Counted from the first letter of the stretch, positions 29,545 through 40,480 are shown. The stretch is 55,285 nt of DNA from a bacterium (GCA_030648005.1 JAUSIP010000009.1:1-55285); one strand, 5' to 3'. The notes: generated from the sequence alone by a model not told the origin. A program made the numbers and translations.

Positions 29545-29557
29545 AAAGGAGAACAAA

Positions 29558-29653
29558 ATGGTACTCTGGGAAGACTTTGGTGTTGCCTGCGGGATTATCG
29601 TTCTGCTCCTGATTCTCCGCCGATTCGGCAACAACGACATCAAGTTCAACTAG
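29558..29653 (+). CDS. 31-aa membrane peptide MVLWEDFGVACGIIVLLLILRRFGNNDIKFN
   Basis: AAGGAG 7 nt before ATG; terminator follows. Confidence 0.55.
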   Translation: MVLWEDFGVACGIIVLLLILRRFGNNDIKFN

Positions 29654-29675
29654 TAGTATAAGAGAACGAGAGATG

Positions 29676-29704
29676 TTCCCCCAGCATGGCTGGGGGATTT
29701 TTTT
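29676..29704 (+). terminator. Rho-independent terminator
   Basis: tcccccagcatggctggggga + T7. Confidence 0.88.
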
Positions 29705-29746
29705 GTGCTTGAATTTTTTATCATTTACCTATATATTAATATTCCA

Positions 29747-30499
29747 ATGGGTGAGATTTCCATACAAGCCGAGAAGATATTTTCTATAGGCTCTTTCCCT
29801 GTGACCAACTCACTGATCATGGCGGTGATAGTGCTGGTTTCGCTCGGTTTAGTTTCGGCTATTGTCGGCAGGAATTACACAACTATTCCAGGTAAGCTTC
29901 AGTCTGTGGCCGAGGTGGTACTGGAAGGGATTATGGATTTCATGGATTCGATTCTGGGCAGAAGAAAAACAACAGAACAGTATCTTCCTATTGTTGGGAC
30001 GATATTTTTTTTCGTCCTTTTTTCTAATTGGTCAGGACTTGTGCCTGGTTTGAGTGCCGTTGGTATCTATGAAATATCACACAACACACACGAAGAGGTA
30101 CTTGTGCCGATACTTCGTGCGCCATCTAGTGATTTGAACTTCACTCTGGCGTTGGGGATCATCGCTATACTTTCGGTTAACGTCCTGGGTGTCGCCGCGA
30201 TCGGCCTGAAGAATCACATGGGCAAGTTTTTTAACTTCAGCTCGCCAGTGATGTTCTTCGTCGGGATCTTGGAGTTTGTGTCGGAATTCGTGAAGATGAT
30301 CTCGCTTGCCTTCCGTCTTTTTGGTAACGTTTTCGCTGGCGAAGTGTTGCTTATGGTCATCGGCATGCTGGCGCCGTACATCTTGCCGATGCCGTTCGTC
30401 TTGATGGAGGTGTTCGTGGGGTTCATCCAGGCCTTGATTTTTTCTGTTTTAACGCTAGTATTCATCAACATGGCAGTCGAGCATCACGAGGCGCATTAG
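29747..30499 (+). CDS. atpB: F-type ATP synthase subunit a
   Basis: SLAFRLFGNVFAGEVLL; operon order. Confidence 0.96.
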   Translation: MGEISIQAEKIFSIGSFPVTNSLIMAVIVLVSLGLVSAIVGRNYTTIPGKLQSVAEVVLEGIMDFMDSILGRRKTTEQYLPIVGTIFFFVLFSNWSGLVPGLSAVGIYEISHNTHEEVLVPILRAPSSDLNFTLALGIIAILSVNVLGVAAIGLKNHMGKFFNFSSPVMFFVGILEFVSEFVKMISLAFRLFGNVFAGEVLLMVIGMLAPYILPMPFVLMEVFVGFIQALIFSVLTLVFINMAVEHHEAH

Positions 30500-30544
30500 G
30501 TTTAATTGGTTATCAGGAATTATTAATATTAATAAAGTAAAAAT

Positions 30545-30772
30545 ATGTCACCAGAAATAATGAAGATAGTTGCGATCGCGTTCATCATGGGATTCGGTAC
30601 CATAGCCCCAGCTATTGCTATTTGTATCATTGGTTCACGTTCAGCAGAAGCTATCGGCAGGAATCCTGAGGCTGCTTCTAAGATCCAGACAGCTATGATT
30701 CTCGCACTGGCTTTTGCTGAAGCTATCGCTATCTACGGCCTAGTCGTATCTTTGATTATTAAGTTCGTATAA
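30545..30772 (+). CDS. atpE: F-type ATP synthase subunit c
   Basis: SRSAEAIGRNPEAASKIQTAMILALAFAEAIAIYGLV. Confidence 0.97.
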   Translation: MSPEIMKIVAIAFIMGFGTIAPAIAICIIGSRSAEAIGRNPEAASKIQTAMILALAFAEAIAIYGLVVSLIIKFV

Positions 30773-30776
30773 GAAA

Positions 30777-31283
30777 GTGGAAGAACTCTTTGCTCATTTG
30801 GGAATAAACTGGAAACTGCTCATAGCCCAGGGAGTGAACTTTTTTGCTTTGGTTCTTCTTCTAAACTATTTCTTGTACAAGCCGCTGGTTAAGCTTATGA
30901 ATGATAGGCGGGCTAGGATTGAGGAGGGTTTGAAGAATGCCGATGATGCGAAGAAGAGGTTGGCGGAGATAGATGACCTTCGTCAGGCGGAGGTTATGAA
31001 AGGCGAAAAAGCTGCTCTAGTAATAATTGAAGATGCTAATAAGTCCGGTCAGGCTCATAAGGATAAGATAAAGAAAGAAGCAGAAGCAGAGGCAGAGGCT
31101 ATGAAGAAGAAGACCGAAGAGCTTGGTCGGCGTCTGATACAACGTGAGATGGAGAATTTGGAGAAGAATTCTAAAGAGCTCATTGAGAAAGCCATCTTTG
31201 AATCCGTGGGTCTTCATCCAACGGAGATCGATCATAAGTTGGTTTCTGATGCTGTCGGTGCGATAAAGAGATTAAGATCATGA
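30777..31283 (+). CDS. atpF: F-type ATP synthase subunit b
   Basis: N-terminal TM, coiled coil; GTG start; position. Confidence 0.95.
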   Translation: MEELFAHLGINWKLLIAQGVNFFALVLLLNYFLYKPLVKLMNDRRARIEEGLKNADDAKKRLAEIDDLRQAEVMKGEKAALVIIEDANKSGQAHKDKIKKEAEAEAEAMKKKTEELGRRLIQREMENLEKNSKELIEKAIFESVGLHPTEIDHKLVSDAVGAIKRLRS

Positions 31284-31663
31284 GATATAGTCCCGCACTT
31301 TACGCCAAGTCGTTATTTGAAGTTTTAGACGGGGCCAAGTCTGATGAGTATGATTTGATATTGCAAAATTTTAAGCAGACCATAGAGAAGTATGGTGATC
31401 TATCTCGGATTAATTCAATAATAGAATTTTTTGAGGGTCTTGTTGTGACAAGTAGTGGTGGCAGAATGATAGAGATAGAGACGGCGAGGGAGATCCCAGA
31501 TGCAGAACAGTCACAGCTGGCAAAGTTGTTCAAGCAGGGAGATATTATAAAGAAGTCCATAGACCCGAGTTTGGTTGCTGGGGTCAGAGTGGAGATTGAT
31601 GGCGAAGTAGAGCTTGATTACAGTTTAGCCAGGAAATTTAGAAATATGTTTGCCGTAAAATAA
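31280..31663 (+). CDS. atpH: F-type ATP synthase subunit delta (short)
   Basis: C-terminal DPSLVAGVRVEIDGEVELDYSLARKFRNM; position. Confidence 0.92.
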   Translation: MRYSPALYAKSLFEVLDGAKSDEYDLILQNFKQTIEKYGDLSRINSIIEFFEGLVVTSSGGRMIEIETAREIPDAEQSQLAKLFKQGDIIKKSIDPSLVAGVRVEIDGEVELDYSLARKFRNMFAVK

Positions 31664-31666
31664 TGA

Positions 31667-31758
31667 TTAAAAATTTGAAAATAAATAATGAAGCGTTAGC
31701 GATACCTTCTAGCGAAGCGGGTGGAGCGGTGCTTTATTGTTTATTCTTGAATTTTTAA
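31667..31758 (-). repeat. Conserved-head hairpin A, copy 2 (inverted orientation)
   Basis: 28-nt arms; head is reverse complement of ACCGCTCCACCCGCTTCGCTAGAAGGTATCGCTAAC. Confidence 0.8.
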
Positions 31759-31770
31759 ATCGAAATAAAT

Positions 31771-33294
31771 ATGAATTACGATATTGTAGAAAAGTTAAAG
31801 AGAGACATTGGTGGCCGGAAGGATGAGGTCGGTTTTGAAGCTGTCGGCAAGGTAGTTGAGACATCTGACGGTATTGCCAGGATCTCAGGCTTGAGCGGAG
31901 TACAGAGCCAGGGACTCATCTTGATTGAGACAGCCGATGGAGATGTGCCAGCACTCGTGCTTAACTTGGAACAAGGTTTTATCGGCGCAATTGTTCTGGG
32001 TGAGTCTGACAAGGTTAAAACAGGAGACAAGGTTAAGAGTACAGGTAAGGTTCTTTCGCTCAAGGTTGGCGAGGAGATGGTCGGCAGAGTTGTGGATGCT
32101 CTTGGAGAGCCGATAGACGGTAAGGGTGCGATATTCAAGGATCCATCTAAGGCGACAGTATATGAACTTGAGCGCGGTGCACCTTCCGTACTGGCTCGCG
32201 AGTCAGTCGGTACACCTCTCCACACTGGAGTGAAGTCAGTGGACGCCATGATCCCTATCGGCCGAGGCCAGAGAGAGCTCATCATTGGAGACAGACAGAC
32301 CGGCAAGACGGCTATCGCTTTGGATACGATAATTAATCAGGGTAAGGAAGCAGGCCGTGTCGTTTGTATATATGTAGCTATCGGTCAGAAGAGTTCTAAG
32401 CTCGCCAAGATAGTCAAGATGCTCGAAGATAACGGCGCTATGAAATATACGATCGTGGTAGCCGCTTCTGCTTCAGACCCAGCCTCGATGCAATACTTGG
32501 CTCCTTACGCCGGCTGTGCTATTGGTGAATATTTCAGAGACGACGGTCAGGATGCTCTGGTTGTGTATGATGACTTGTCTAAACATGCGGATGCCTACAG
32601 ACAACTCTCTCTGCTTTTACGAAGACCGCCGGGCCGAGAGGCTTATCCTGGAGACGTATTCTATCTCCATGCAAGATTACTTGAACGAGCCGCCAAGATG
32701 AGCAAGGCGAATGGTGGCGGATCGCTTACGGCTTTACCTATTATCGAAACGAAACTTGGCGACGTATCCGCTTATGTGCCAACCAACGTTATATCTATTA
32801 CTGACGGACAGATCTATCTTGAGGCGTCACTTTTCTTTAAGGGCGTACGCCCAGCTATCAACGTCGGACTCTCTGTCTCTCGAGTTGGATCAGCCGCTCA
32901 GACTAAGGCTATGAAGAAAGTGGCGGGCAAGTTGCGTCTTGATCTGGCGCAGTTCCGCGAACTTCAGGCTTTCCTTCAGTTCGCATCTGATCTTGATGAA
33001 GCGACTAAGCAGAAGATTAGAAGGGGAGAACTTTTGACTGAGATGTTGAAGCAGATCGATGGCGCACCGATGAGCTTCGACAAGCAGGTTATTGTTCTAT
33101 ACGCCGCCTTGAACGGTTTCTTGGATGACATGCCGGCGACGGAGGTGAAGAGTTTTGAGAAAGGGTTCGTGGATTATATGGAGTCTCTTCACGCTGATGT
33201 GATGGATTCTATTAGGAAGACTCGTGCTATCGATGAAGCGGCTGAAAAAAATCTTCGCGCGTTCATCGAAGACTTTAAAAATCTGAAAAAATAA
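31771..33294 (+). CDS. atpA: F-type ATP synthase subunit alpha
   Basis: [18 protein letters not shown]. Confidence 0.98.
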   Translation: MNYDIVEKLKRDIGGRKDEVGFEAVGKVVETSDGIARISGLSGVQSQGLILIETADGDVPALVLNLEQGFIGAIVLGESDKVKTGDKVKSTGKVLSLKVGEEMVGRVVDALGEPIDGKGAIFKDPSKATVYELERGAPSVLARESVGTPLHTGVKSVDAMIPIGRGQRELIIGDRQTGKTAIALDTIINQGKEAGRVVCIYVAIGQKSSKLAKIVKMLEDNGAMKYTIVVAASASDPASMQYLAPYAGCAIGEYFRDDGQDALVVYDDLSKHADAYRQLSLLLRRPPGREAYPGDVFYLHARLLERAAKMSKANGGGSLTALPIIETKLGDVSAYVPTNVISITDGQIYLEASLFFKGVRPAINVGLSVSRVGSAAQTKAMKKVAGKLRLDLAQFRELQAFLQFASDLDEATKQKIRRGELLTEMLKQIDGAPMSFDKQVIVLYAALNGFLDDMPATEVKSFEKGFVDYMESLHADVMDSIRKTRAIDEAAEKNLRAFIEDFKNLKK

Positions 33295-33326
33295 CTTTAT
33301 AACTTTATAAACTTTTAACTGTTAAA

Positions 33327-34259
33327 ATGGAGTCTCTACAGACAATTAAGAGCCGCTTGCGAGCGGTCAATAATATCGGCAAAATCACCAGAGCGATGGA
33401 GGTTGTGGCTGCGACCAAGATGAGGAGGGCACAGGAGGTGGCTATCAACTCAAGACCATACTCTTTCCAGGCGCTTGAGTTGCTTTCGCGTTTGATAGCA
33501 CAACATAAGAATCCTGATATGCCGATATTGAAAGATAGGGAGATTAAGAATACTTTGTTGGTGATCGTCTCTTCCGACAGAGGTCTTGTAGGTTCTTTTA
33601 ATAACCAACTCTTCCGTGTTGTTTCAGAATACATAAAAAATAATTCCCTTACGGCAAAGAATTTCAGTGTTGTGACTGTGGGTAAAAAGGCGATGAATTT
33701 TGCAGATAAGAACGGTTACAAGATAGAGCAGAAGTTTTTGAATTTTGGCAATATGGTTAGAACAACAGAGATGGCGGCTGTATCAAATATGATCATAGAC
33801 GGATACTTAGCCAGCAAGTGGGACAGAGTTGTCGCAATATCCATGAATTTTAAAAGTACGATTGTGCAGAATGCCGTCACTCGTCAAATCCTGCCTGTCG
33901 ACTTCGAGATGATAAAGAAGATAGTTAAGGATATAGTTCCGGAGCGTGGACGCTATGCAGGTTTGGCAATACCGGTGGACTTGTCCCGAGCCGCGTCGAG
34001 GGATTATATTTTTGAGCCGTCGAAGACAGAGATCTTGAGTAGCTTGATTCCGCATTTGATCAAGATGCAGTTCTATCATCTTATGCTCGAGGCTAATGCT
34101 TCGGAACATTCGGCGCGACGTGTGGCGATGAAGACCGCTTCCGACAATGCTGATGAGGTTGCAGGCAAGCTTTCGCTGGATTATAACAAGGTTAGGCAGT
34201 CCAACATTACAAGAGAACTTATCGAGATCACGTCGACGCAAGGGGCATTACAAGGATAA
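33327..34259 (+). CDS. atpG: F-type ATP synthase subunit gamma
   Basis: IKSRLRAVNNIGKITRAMEVVAATKMRRAQ. Confidence 0.97.
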   Translation: MESLQTIKSRLRAVNNIGKITRAMEVVAATKMRRAQEVAINSRPYSFQALELLSRLIAQHKNPDMPILKDREIKNTLLVIVSSDRGLVGSFNNQLFRVVSEYIKNNSLTAKNFSVVTVGKKAMNFADKNGYKIEQKFLNFGNMVRTTEMAAVSNMIIDGYLASKWDRVVAISMNFKSTIVQNAVTRQILPVDFEMIKKIVKDIVPERGRYAGLAIPVDLSRAASRDYIFEPSKTEILSSLIPHLIKMQFYHLMLEANASEHSARRVAMKTASDNADEVAGKLSLDYNKVRQSNITRELIEITSTQGALQG

Positions 34260-35645
<1,386 letters not shown>

Positions 35646-35762
35646 ATTTACAATTATCAATTTACAATTTTTAATGAATGTTACATTGAGTAAATGTTTA
35701 AAACATTTTAACATTGAAAATTTAATGAAAATTAAAAATTGTAAAATTAAAAATTTGATGTA

Positions 35763-36008
35763 ATGTTATTAAAAATTTTATCTCTTAATAAAATTGAATA
35801 TGAGGATGAAGTAGCTGGTCTTAATGTTAAGACTAGCTCCGGCGAGATAACTGTTTTGAACGGCCATCGTCCGCTGGTCTCTGTTTTGGTATCCGGCACA
35901 GCCCAGATTATGACTAAGGACAACAAGAAGATTCCTTTCAACATCAGATCTGGATTCTTGGAGATGGATGATAAAAATAGGTTGAATCTTTTGGTAGATC
36001 AGCTATAA
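35763..36008 (+). CDS. atpC: F-type ATP synthase subunit epsilon, short form
   Basis: 81 aa; beta-sandwich GEITVLNGHRPLVSVL; position. Confidence 0.9.
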   Translation: MLLKILSLNKIEYEDEVAGLNVKTSSGEITVLNGHRPLVSVLVSGTAQIMTKDNKKIPFNIRSGFLEMDDKNRLNLLVDQL

Positions 36009-36029
36009 TTCTTTCTTGGAGGTAGCCAC

Positions 36030-36812
36030 ATGAATACACCAGAAAAAAACGAACACGGTCAGGACAATTCTTGGCAAGAAAGTCAGGCTCTTTTCAGTAC
36101 GATACATCGAATGGGTTTGAGATCATATCTCGAAGGTTTATCTAACCTTAGTGAGGCGTTCAATCTTCAAGATCGCTCTGTTCGATGTATTGACGAGGGA
36201 ACTCCGGGTGGCATACATATTGCCGGTTCGGGGATTTTGCTCGACACAAAAGACAATGAGGCTAAATTAGTTCGGGTTATTGAGGAATTGCGCGGGGCGG
36301 GCGTAGATGGTGTCTATAGTCATGAAGGTTGTGGTGCAGCGGCTCTTTATGCTGAAAAGGTGATGGACAATCCTGCTGGCGCTAAGGATTATGCTATTAA
36401 GTGGGCGGAAGAACTGGCTAGTGAGCTTGGTGTTCCTTACAGGGGTCATATAGAGAAGTTGAGTCGGCCTAAGGAGTTTCATAATGCAAGAATTGCCTAT
36501 TTTGATGGTTCTGGTAAGTTTGATCCTTTTAGGATAAAAGATATCCCGGATGGATTTATTGTTAGTCGGTACTATCTGGATAGAGACTATGCCAAGGAGG
36601 AGTTGGCGATTGCTCTGTCTATCGCCTTCGGCCATCATGGCTTAGAAGATAGGTTCACTAAAGATGATCCTTTCATAATCGCCCCGATTGAGAAGTTCAC
36701 CACCAAGAGACAAGGTATCTCTATGGCAGAGCTTGAGAGTGATGCCAGAGAGGTTGCAGAGAAGTATGGCGACAGAGTCATTGTTCATGGTTTCAAGGAA
36801 CCTCGGCAGTAA
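36030..36812 (+). CDS. Hypothetical protein with beta-carbonic-anhydrase-like CxD / HxxC motifs
   Basis: RCIDEGTPGG ... SHEGCGAAALY; GGAGG site. Confidence 0.7.
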   Translation: MNTPEKNEHGQDNSWQESQALFSTIHRMGLRSYLEGLSNLSEAFNLQDRSVRCIDEGTPGGIHIAGSGILLDTKDNEAKLVRVIEELRGAGVDGVYSHEGCGAAALYAEKVMDNPAGAKDYAIKWAEELASELGVPYRGHIEKLSRPKEFHNARIAYFDGSGKFDPFRIKDIPDGFIVSRYYLDRDYAKEELAIALSIAFGHHGLEDRFTKDDPFIIAPIEKFTTKRQGISMAELESDAREVAEKYGDRVIVHGFKEPRQ

Positions 36813-36831
36813 TTAATTTTTCAGTTCTGAT

Positions 36832-36855
36832 GGCCCGCTTCTGATGGGCCTTTTT
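36832..36855 (+). terminator. Rho-independent terminator
   Basis: ggcccgcttctgatgggcc + T5. Confidence 0.8.
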
Positions 36856-36899
36856 CTATGCTACTATATATCGGTAATTTAAAATAAAATAATAAATTT

Positions 36900-37925
36900 A
36901 TGGATAAAAAGATAAAAGTTGCGATCAATGGTTTCGGCAGGATCGGCAGGCAGTTTTTAAAAGTAGCATTGCTTGACCCGAGCGAAGTCGAGGTGGTGGC
37001 GATTAACGACCTCGGTGATATTTCCAACCTGGCGTACCTTTTGGAATTCGATTCTGTATATAAGGGATTTAATGGTGATATCAAGGTAGGAGAGGGTGAG
37101 CTCATAGTCAACGGCAAGTCCATCAAGTTCATCCAAGAGCCGGATGCCACCAAGCTTCCTTGGGGCGCGCTCGGTATTGATGTAGTTGTTGAGTCTACTG
37201 GACGCTTCACTTCTTCCGACAAAGCTAAGGCGCACTTAGATGCCGGCGCTAAGAGGGTAGTACTTTCTGCACCTGCGAAGGATGATGAGACTCCGACCTC
37301 AACTCCAAATGTGAACGTCGCTGCCTGTGGAGCTTCGAAGATCACAAGCAACGCCTCTTGTACCACCAACTCTATAACACCACTTGCCGCTATACTTTAT
37401 CAAAATCCAGGTATCAAATATTCTATGGTCACGACTGTTCACGGCTATACTGCCGAGCAGAGCTTGGTAGATGGTCCGATGCCAGCTCTTCATAAAGATT
37501 TCAGAAGGGGACGAGCAGCGGGGGTGAATATAGTCCCTACTTCTAGTGGCGCGACACTGGCTGCCGCTAAAGCAATACCTGGTATGAAAGATAAGTTCGA
37601 CGGTATAGCGCTTCGCGTGCCGATCCCGGCTGGCTCAATTCTCGACTTCAACTTCGTATCAATGAGACCTACAACAGTAGAAGAGATAAATAATATTTTA
37701 ATCGCAGAGTCTAAGAAGCCTGAGTGGCAGGGGATATTCACCGTCACTGACAAACCGCTTGTCTCATCTGATATATTAGGCAACCCGCACGGCTCGATAG
37801 TTGATTTAAATTTAACAAGAGTGGTTGGTGGCGAACTTGTGAAGGTGATGGCTTGGTATGACAATGAATGGGGATATGCCAGCCAGCTCTATAAGCACGT
37901 GGTTAATCTATCAGCTTTTCTATAG
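36900..37925 (+). CDS. gapA: Glyceraldehyde-3-phosphate dehydrogenase
   Basis: INGFGRIGRQFLK; SNASCTTNSITPLAAIL. Confidence 0.98.
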   Translation: MDKKIKVAINGFGRIGRQFLKVALLDPSEVEVVAINDLGDISNLAYLLEFDSVYKGFNGDIKVGEGELIVNGKSIKFIQEPDATKLPWGALGIDVVVESTGRFTSSDKAKAHLDAGAKRVVLSAPAKDDETPTSTPNVNVAACGASKITSNASCTTNSITPLAAILYQNPGIKYSMVTTVHGYTAEQSLVDGPMPALHKDFRRGRAAGVNIVPTSSGATLAAAKAIPGMKDKFDGIALRVPIPAGSILDFNFVSMRPTTVEEINNILIAESKKPEWQGIFTVTDKPLVSSDILGNPHGSIVDLNLTRVVGGELVKVMAWYDNEWGYASQLYKHVVNLSAFL

Positions 37926-37931
37926 CACTTC

Positions 37932-38038
37932 CACATTTGGCGCATAACTTTGTCGAAAACTGCGTTTGCTCCTCAATGTACGATTTGTACATCTTCGTCG
38001 CAAGCCTCGTTTGTCTCCTCGTTCTGCATCCAAATCTG
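37932..38038. repeat. Dispersed repeat R, copy 2
   Basis: Core shared with 15262-15367; arms CACATTTGG/CCAAATCTG. Confidence 0.8.
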
Positions 38039-38065
38039 TAAGTCCTCACAACTTTCTGTGGGGCG

Positions 38066-38216
38066 ATAAAAAATATAAACGAGCGGTTTGTGTAGCGGAA
38101 GCCTACTTAGATTTCCAATGGTCTGGCCGAGCCCTCCCATCAGAGGGCGAAGGAGATCCGAGGACCTTGGAAATTTAAGGAGGTGGAGCAACAAACCCGA
38201 GTGAAATATTTTTTAC
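38066..38216. repeat. Long palindrome E2
   Basis: AAAAAATAT...ATATTTTTT, GGTTTGT/ACAAACC, ATTTCCAA/TTGGAAAT, GCCCTC/GAGGGC nested. Confidence 0.7.
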
Positions 38217-38221
38217 AGTTT

Positions 38222-38809
38222 CTATCCTAAATGCAATCTTTCATTCAACTTCCTCCAATTCAGATTCTGGAAGAAGGCTTCGATATATTCTTTGCGCTGC
38301 GAAGGTAAGTAGTCTAGAAGATAGGCGTGTTCCCAGACATCCATAGCAAGGATGATAGGCAGAGAGGCAAGGTGTCCGACTTCGTGGTCTGCGATCCAGA
38401 CATTCTGTAATCTTTTTACGATTGGGTCGTAGTAGAGTATTACCCAGCCGATACCTCGCATGAGGCCGACTGATTTGAATTCATGAAGCCAGTTATCGAA
38501 GCTGCCGTATTGCGCCTCGATCATCATCTTCAGGTTGCCCTCCTCAGCTGTCTGACCTGCACCGTCTAGACAGTCGAAGTAGAGCTCGTGCAAGCGCATA
38601 CCATTCCACTCGAAGCCGAAGCGGCGGGTGAGTTCTGATAGAGCGAGGGCGTTGGCTTCGCTATTTATTTTTAGCTCAGCCATCTTGTCAGTTAGATTGT
38701 TTGTATTTTTAACATAACCGCCATACAGCTTGATATGCTCAGTAACCTGCTTCTCTGACAATCCCTTCAAGTTCACTAAGTTAAATTTTTGCTCTTCGTA
38801 TTTATTCAT
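38222..38809 (-). CDS. Fe/Mn superoxide dismutase family
   Basis: GIGWVILYYDP; VWIADHEVGHLASLPIILAMDVWEHAYLLDY. Confidence 0.9.
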   Translation of the reverse strand: MNKYEEQKFNLVNLKGLSEKQVTEHIKLYGGYVKNTNNLTDKMAELKINSEANALALSELTRRFGFEWNGMRLHELYFDCLDGAGQTAEEGNLKMMIEAQYGSFDNWLHEFKSVGLMRGIGWVILYYDPIVKRLQNVWIADHEVGHLASLPIILAMDVWEHAYLLDYLPSQRKEYIEAFFQNLNWRKLNERLHLG

Positions 38810-38859
38810 GCTTGAATTTTATCATAATAGATATATTATTGGAAACGGAGGTGGCTCAC

Positions 38860-39213
38860 ATGGCTGAACCTAAGCATCGCCCATTGATTTTTGATAGTTA
38901 TCAAGGGGTGAACGTTTACTTTAGTAAGAATGACGAGTGCGCTCGTCTCGGTAGGTATATGAAAGTCTTTCGTGTGAATTACACACTCGATAGTCATGTC
39001 TTTATGGCAGTTAATATGCTTGCCGGTAGGCCAATAAACATTCCTTACGCAGCTGTAAGGAAAAATAAATGCACAGAGGCAGATGAGACGGAGATCCACA
39101 GCATAGAATTCTTCTGGTTTGACGACGGAGATCCGGAAGACGATGGATATGATGAAGAGCTTAAGAAGTTCGAAGAGTCGAAACCATCAATTCCTGAGAT
39201 GGTTATAAATTGA
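38860..39213 (+). CDS. Hypothetical acidic protein
   Basis: ORF with GGAGGTG; terminator downstream. Confidence 0.7.
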   Translation: MAEPKHRPLIFDSYQGVNVYFSKNDECARLGRYMKVFRVNYTLDSHVFMAVNMLAGRPINIPYAAVRKNKCTEADETEIHSIEFFWFDDGDPEDDGYDEELKKFEESKPSIPEMVIN

Positions 39214-39227
39214 ATTCGAAACCGCAT

Positions 39228-39253
39228 CGCCCAGACTTTCTGGGCGTTTTTTT
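39228..39253 (+). terminator. Rho-independent terminator
   Basis: cgcccagactttctgggcg + T7. Confidence 0.85.
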
Positions 39254-39262
39254 ATCTCACTA

Positions 39263-39418
39263 TTATTTTTTTGGTGACCTCATCGACTTTCTGGAAGCTC
39301 TTGGCGCAACTATTCTGGTACAGCCCTTGCAGGTCTTCTGAAGATTGGCAGCACTGTGCCCTTTCTCAAGCCTCCGAACTATCGGAAATTTGCAATCGAT
39401 ACAAAAATCTTTTTTCAT
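39263..39418 (-). CDS. 51-aa zinc-binding-like protein MKKDFCIDCKFPIVRRLEKGHSAANLQKTCKGCTRIVAPRASRKSMRSPKK
   Basis: CxxC...CxxC; TATAAT-ataact-ATG on minus strand; below ORF-track cutoff. Confidence 0.55.
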   Translation of the reverse strand: MKKDFCIDCKFPIVRRLEKGHSAANLQKTCKGCTRIVAPRASRKSMRSPKK

Positions 39419-39481
39419 AGTTATATTATATCACACGCTACTAGATTTTTTATAAAAAATATACTATTATTTTCCAATCAC

Positions 39482-39552
39482 GGGCCTATGGTAAAGTGGC
39501 ATCACCCATCCATGGCATGGATGGGTCGAGAGTTCGATTCTCTCTAGGTCCA
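39482..39552 (+). tRNA. tRNA-Ala (anticodon GGC)
   Basis: Acceptor GGGCCUA/UAGGUCC with G3:U70; loop AUGGCAU; T-arm GAGAGuucgauuCUCUC. Confidence 0.8.
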
Positions 39553-39610
39553 CAACGAGTAATACAAGTTTTGGATCTAGAGCTAATGATCTGAATCAGT
39601 CCACCAATTT

Positions 39611-40444
39611 TTAGGGGAGAGCCGCTACGCAGGCCTTAATGGCAGAAATTTTAGAATTTAAAATAGTATCTGCGGCTCCAAGATCATCAAAATCTACCTT
39701 GTCTTTACCGCTGTGAATCGTAACAAGCGAAATGGCGGCAATACAAGTTTTGAAAGTAGTGAAACTTACAGCCGGACCGGTTGCTCCTATTGTGCCAGAA
39801 ATACCGATTGGGCCGATTGCACCAGTAAGCCCAGGTGTTCCAGTTGCACCGACAGTACCTAGTGTCCCGATAATTCCAGCCGGACCGGTTATTCCAGGAG
39901 TACCCGTTGCACCCACAGGGCCAACCGCACCGGTAGCTCCTGTTGCGCCAGTAGTTCCGATAGGACCAATTGCACCGGCGGCTCCAGTGGCACCGACAGT
40001 ACTAGTTGTTGAGGCGGTGGTAGTTCCAGTAAGACCCGTAGCTCCTATTGGGCCGGTCGCACCAGTATTGCCCGTTGCGCCAGTAGTTCCGGTAGGACCA
40101 GTAACTCCAGTTTCACCAGTATTTCCAGTGGGGCCAGTGGGGCCAAAAGCCCCGTTCGTTATAAAATTATTTAATTTAGCTTCGGTGATTATGTCAACAA
40201 CCCCCGTTATTTCTATACCCGTTCTTTTTTGAAAATTTTGAATAGCATTTTTCGTGAGTGATCCAAAGTAACCGGTAACTAATCCTTCAGGATAAATATC
40301 AGGGGATGTTTTTAGAAATTCCTGTAATTGCTTTACGTCGTCTCCTCTGGCTCCTTGTGTTAGAGTCCTATTCAGTTTAAGTTTTGTTTCCGCCGAAGCA
40401 AATAAGGGAAGTATAAGAACTAAAATGATTAGGTATTTTTTCAT
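39611..40444 (-). CDS. Secreted protein: signal peptide, peptidoglycan-binding domain, collagen-like GXT/GXX repeats
   Basis: [17 protein letters not shown]...[46 protein letters not shown]. Confidence 0.9.
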   Translation of the reverse strand: MKKYLIILVLILPLFASAETKLKLNRTLTQGARGDDVKQLQEFLKTSPDIYPEGLVTGYFGSLTKNAIQNFQKRTGIEITGVVDIITEAKLNNFITNGAFGPTGPTGNTGETGVTGPTGTTGATGNTGATGPIGATGLTGTTTASTTSTVGATGAAGAIGPIGTTGATGATGAVGPVGATGTPGITGPAGIIGTLGTVGATGTPGLTGAIGPIGISGTIGATGPAVSFTTFKTCIAAISLVTIHSGKDKVDFDDLGAADTILNSKISAIKACVAALP

Positions 40445-40480
40445 GACCTAAGTATACCCTAAATTTTAGATAAATAATTT

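Noticed and set aside
39732-40232. 166-aa plus-strand Pro/Val-rich ORF
   Set aside because: Antisense shadow of the collagen-like repeat gene.
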